From: Cercis canadensis
Lineage: Eukaryota; Streptophyta; Magnoliopsida; Fabales; Fabaceae
Assembly (NCBI GenBank): GCA_003255065.1
Contig: QAOA01000562.1
Span: 64,000-127,999, forward strand
Reading direction: 5' to 3'
DNA: 64,000 nucleotides
Of this stretch, positions 62,366 through 64,000 are shown in pieces (the first letter of the stretch is position 1; every line of letters starts with the position of its first letter). Position numbers and translations under genes: made by a program. The notes under the pieces are model-generated. The model worked only from the letters and a program-made list of their open reading frames with translations. It did not search any database and was not told the origin of the DNA.

Positions 62366-63129
62366 TTATGACAAATGAATAAAAAAAAAATTGTTGTGCT
62401 TACTTTGTAACGTTTGGTGAAGTAATTGTTAGAGATGCTGACAGCAGTTGAGGCATCTGTAACATCAATATGATCATCAGAGCAGTGAGCCAAAAAGCAG
62501 TGATCAATGAGGAAGCAGATATAGTAATATTGGCATCTCCATCACTGCCTTCTTGTTCCTCAACATGGTTGGGGCTACTCTTCACCATGGCAGGTTTGCT
62601 TGGTTTACAATCATGGATTATAATTCCATGTATAATAACGTGGCTAACACCATCTATTATAATGCAAGGTCCATTTGCAATCTCCACTTTAGCTCCTCTC
62701 CCATCAATGGTCTTGTAGCTGTTCATGATAAGCTCGTCCTTGAGTGAAATAACCATGTTCTTGGCAAAGATTATCCAAAGAGGATGTGTTTGGATTACAC
62801 CATAACGAAGTGTGCCTGGTTTTGGGTTTTCGGGGTCATCGGATGCATCGGTGACTTGATAGATTTTACCATTCCTGCCTCCAATGGCATCTTTGCCAAA
62901 GCCTACTGCACAATCAGCCAAGGCTTGAAACGAAGAATGACAGAAAGCATGAAATCAACAAGAGAGGTGCTAAGGTAGCCATAGTTTCCAGTTCTGAGAT
63001 TTGGAAGGTCTTAGAATTTTAGGTATTTATAATTATAATATTCTCCTGCTTTCTTGATTTTTCTTTCGAATAAAACTAAGTAATTCATAAATAAATTGAA
63101 GGAATATGCTTGCGTTTTCTGATATATCC

Positions 63130-63560
63130 AGGGCAGTTCTGAAACAAAGTTCAATGAGAATTAAATGTTATGACAAAGTATGAAGTAGACACATAAGTGA
63201 GTAAAGATAGAGAGAAATTAAACACACACAATTTAAATGGTTCAGCAATTTACCTATATTTACAGGAGATAATAAAATAAATAATTCACTATAAAAAGAT
63301 AGAAATACAAAATGAATAAAATTCTTAAAACCCAATAACTCAATTATATCTAAAAGCCTCACAATATAAAAGAAAGAGCTCACAAGTGTCTTGCACTCAC
63401 AAAAAGCTCACTAATATTTTTCTACTTCGTCATCCGAAATGCATTACGCCTTTCTTATAGGCTTCATGTAACTACCATATTAAATGCACTCCAAGGAAGT
63501 CTTCATTTCACATTCATAGGCACGGCTACAAAATTGCATAAGGAGACAAAGTTTCAACTC
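63130..63560 (-). repeat. Possible degenerate LTR fragment
   Basis: The minus strand contains AGGTAAATTGCTGAACCAT followed by GTGTGTGTTTAATTTCTCTC, typical of the R-U5 part of plant Copia-type LTRs. Ends are not defined and no partner LTR is in the window. Confidence 0.3.
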
Positions 63561-63672
63561 CATTAAATGCCACCAAATGCAGCATTTACTCTTGTTGACA
63601 CATGAAAGAAATGCTGCTCACAGTTCTTCTATTTTAAGCCATGCAGAAGTCTTCTCAAAGTGGAGTTTATAT

Positions 63673-64000
63673 GGGTCCCGTTTGGATAGCATAGCTTACA
63701 GCTTATTAGAGTTTTTCTACTAATATAAGTGTTTTTATGTAAAAAAAAGAGTGTTTGGATCAGCTTATATAAGTAGCTTATTAATCTTTAAAAAGCTCTT
63801 TTTAACTTATTTTATGAAGCTATTTTTTTAAGCTTCTTAGAAAAGCTGTGTGCGAAAGCTATTTCGAGACATGACCGGCAAGCTCTTTTGTAAATTTACT
63901 GGCAATTCTATCCCTCGACATCTCTCACCTTCAACACTCTCTGTATCTCTCTCACCATCAACGTTCTCTGTATCTCCCAGTTTCTTCCATCGACGTTTTG
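63673..64000. mobile_element. Left end of a possible hAT-like element running off the window
   Basis: GGGTCCCGTTTGGATAGCAT followed by AGCTTATTAG and AAGCTTATAT-type subterminal repeats resembles the GGG-x-CGTTTGGAT start of plant hAT-type MITEs. The right end is outside the window. Confidence 0.35.

Larger units (their letters stand above)
61450..62982 (-). pseudogene. Decayed pectate lyase paralogue
   Basis: Homologous to 57546-58997 throughout but broken several times. After the signal peptide ([20 protein letters not shown]) a deletion removes about 45 codons, including IDSCWR, and shifts the frame to an immediate TGA. The next part is still readable ([50 protein letters not shown]). It then loses NIWIDH and shifts frame in the calcium-binding region. 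Exon 3 is cut after VRFGYVHVVN, and its middle, including the YAIGGSANP motif, is replaced by a repeat (61786-62018). The last exon (VTKRETNGNWKNWKW to CVVGKAC and a stop) is intact. No full enzyme can be made. Confidence 0.88.

Overview
This window is nuclear DNA from a eudicot plant. The genes have spliced GT-AG structures, the intergenic DNA is AT-rich, and the gene set is typically dicot: PMP22, BAP31, a SLAC1-homologue anion channel, MAPKKK17/18-like kinase, a phytepsin-type aspartic proteinase with plant-specific insert, a group IIb WRKY factor, a WAK-type galacturonan-binding protein and pectate lyase. Protein similarity suggests a rosid, but the species cannot be fixed from the sequence alone. 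Two N characters (17972 and 47640) show this is an assembled contig.

Positions 1-21.6 kb hold a tandem family usually annotated as 'probable F-box protein At4g22030-like'. Three close copies lie on the minus strand (2491-3759, 8414-9700, 11451-12740). A wrecked copy lies at 14733-15059, and a diverged plus-strand copy at 20323-21612. The window also opens inside the promoter of a further copy lying off the left edge. The space between copies is filled with duplicated promoter DNA, halves of an F-box-associated (FBA) domain, frameshifted reading-frame remnants and transposon-like blocks. One of these is a 3.3 kb segment with hAT-like ends that carries FKBP-like exons. Copy 11451-12740 is a mosaic of its two neighbours. 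A seven-exon PMP22 gene (16377-18492) sits between the last copies.

Positions 24-40 kb form a conventional gene block: BAP31-like (+), SLAH1/4-like channel (-), intronless MAPKKK17/18-like kinase (-) and a 13-exon aspartic proteinase (-). Positions 44.9-47.2 kb hold a six-exon WRKY gene (-). A gene-poor stretch of about 8.7 kb follows, containing one well-formed TRIM retroelement (53125-53540, 132-bp LTRs, 5-bp target duplication). From 55.9 kb there is a WAK-galacturonan-binding-like gene (+), an intact pectate lyase (-) and a decayed pectate lyase copy (-) that lost the middle of exon 3 to a repeat insertion. The last kilobase is repeat-derived.

I found no rRNA, tRNA, CRISPR or bacterial-type system. 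The most unusual content is the architecture of the At4g22030-like cluster and several structurally well-defined small transposons.
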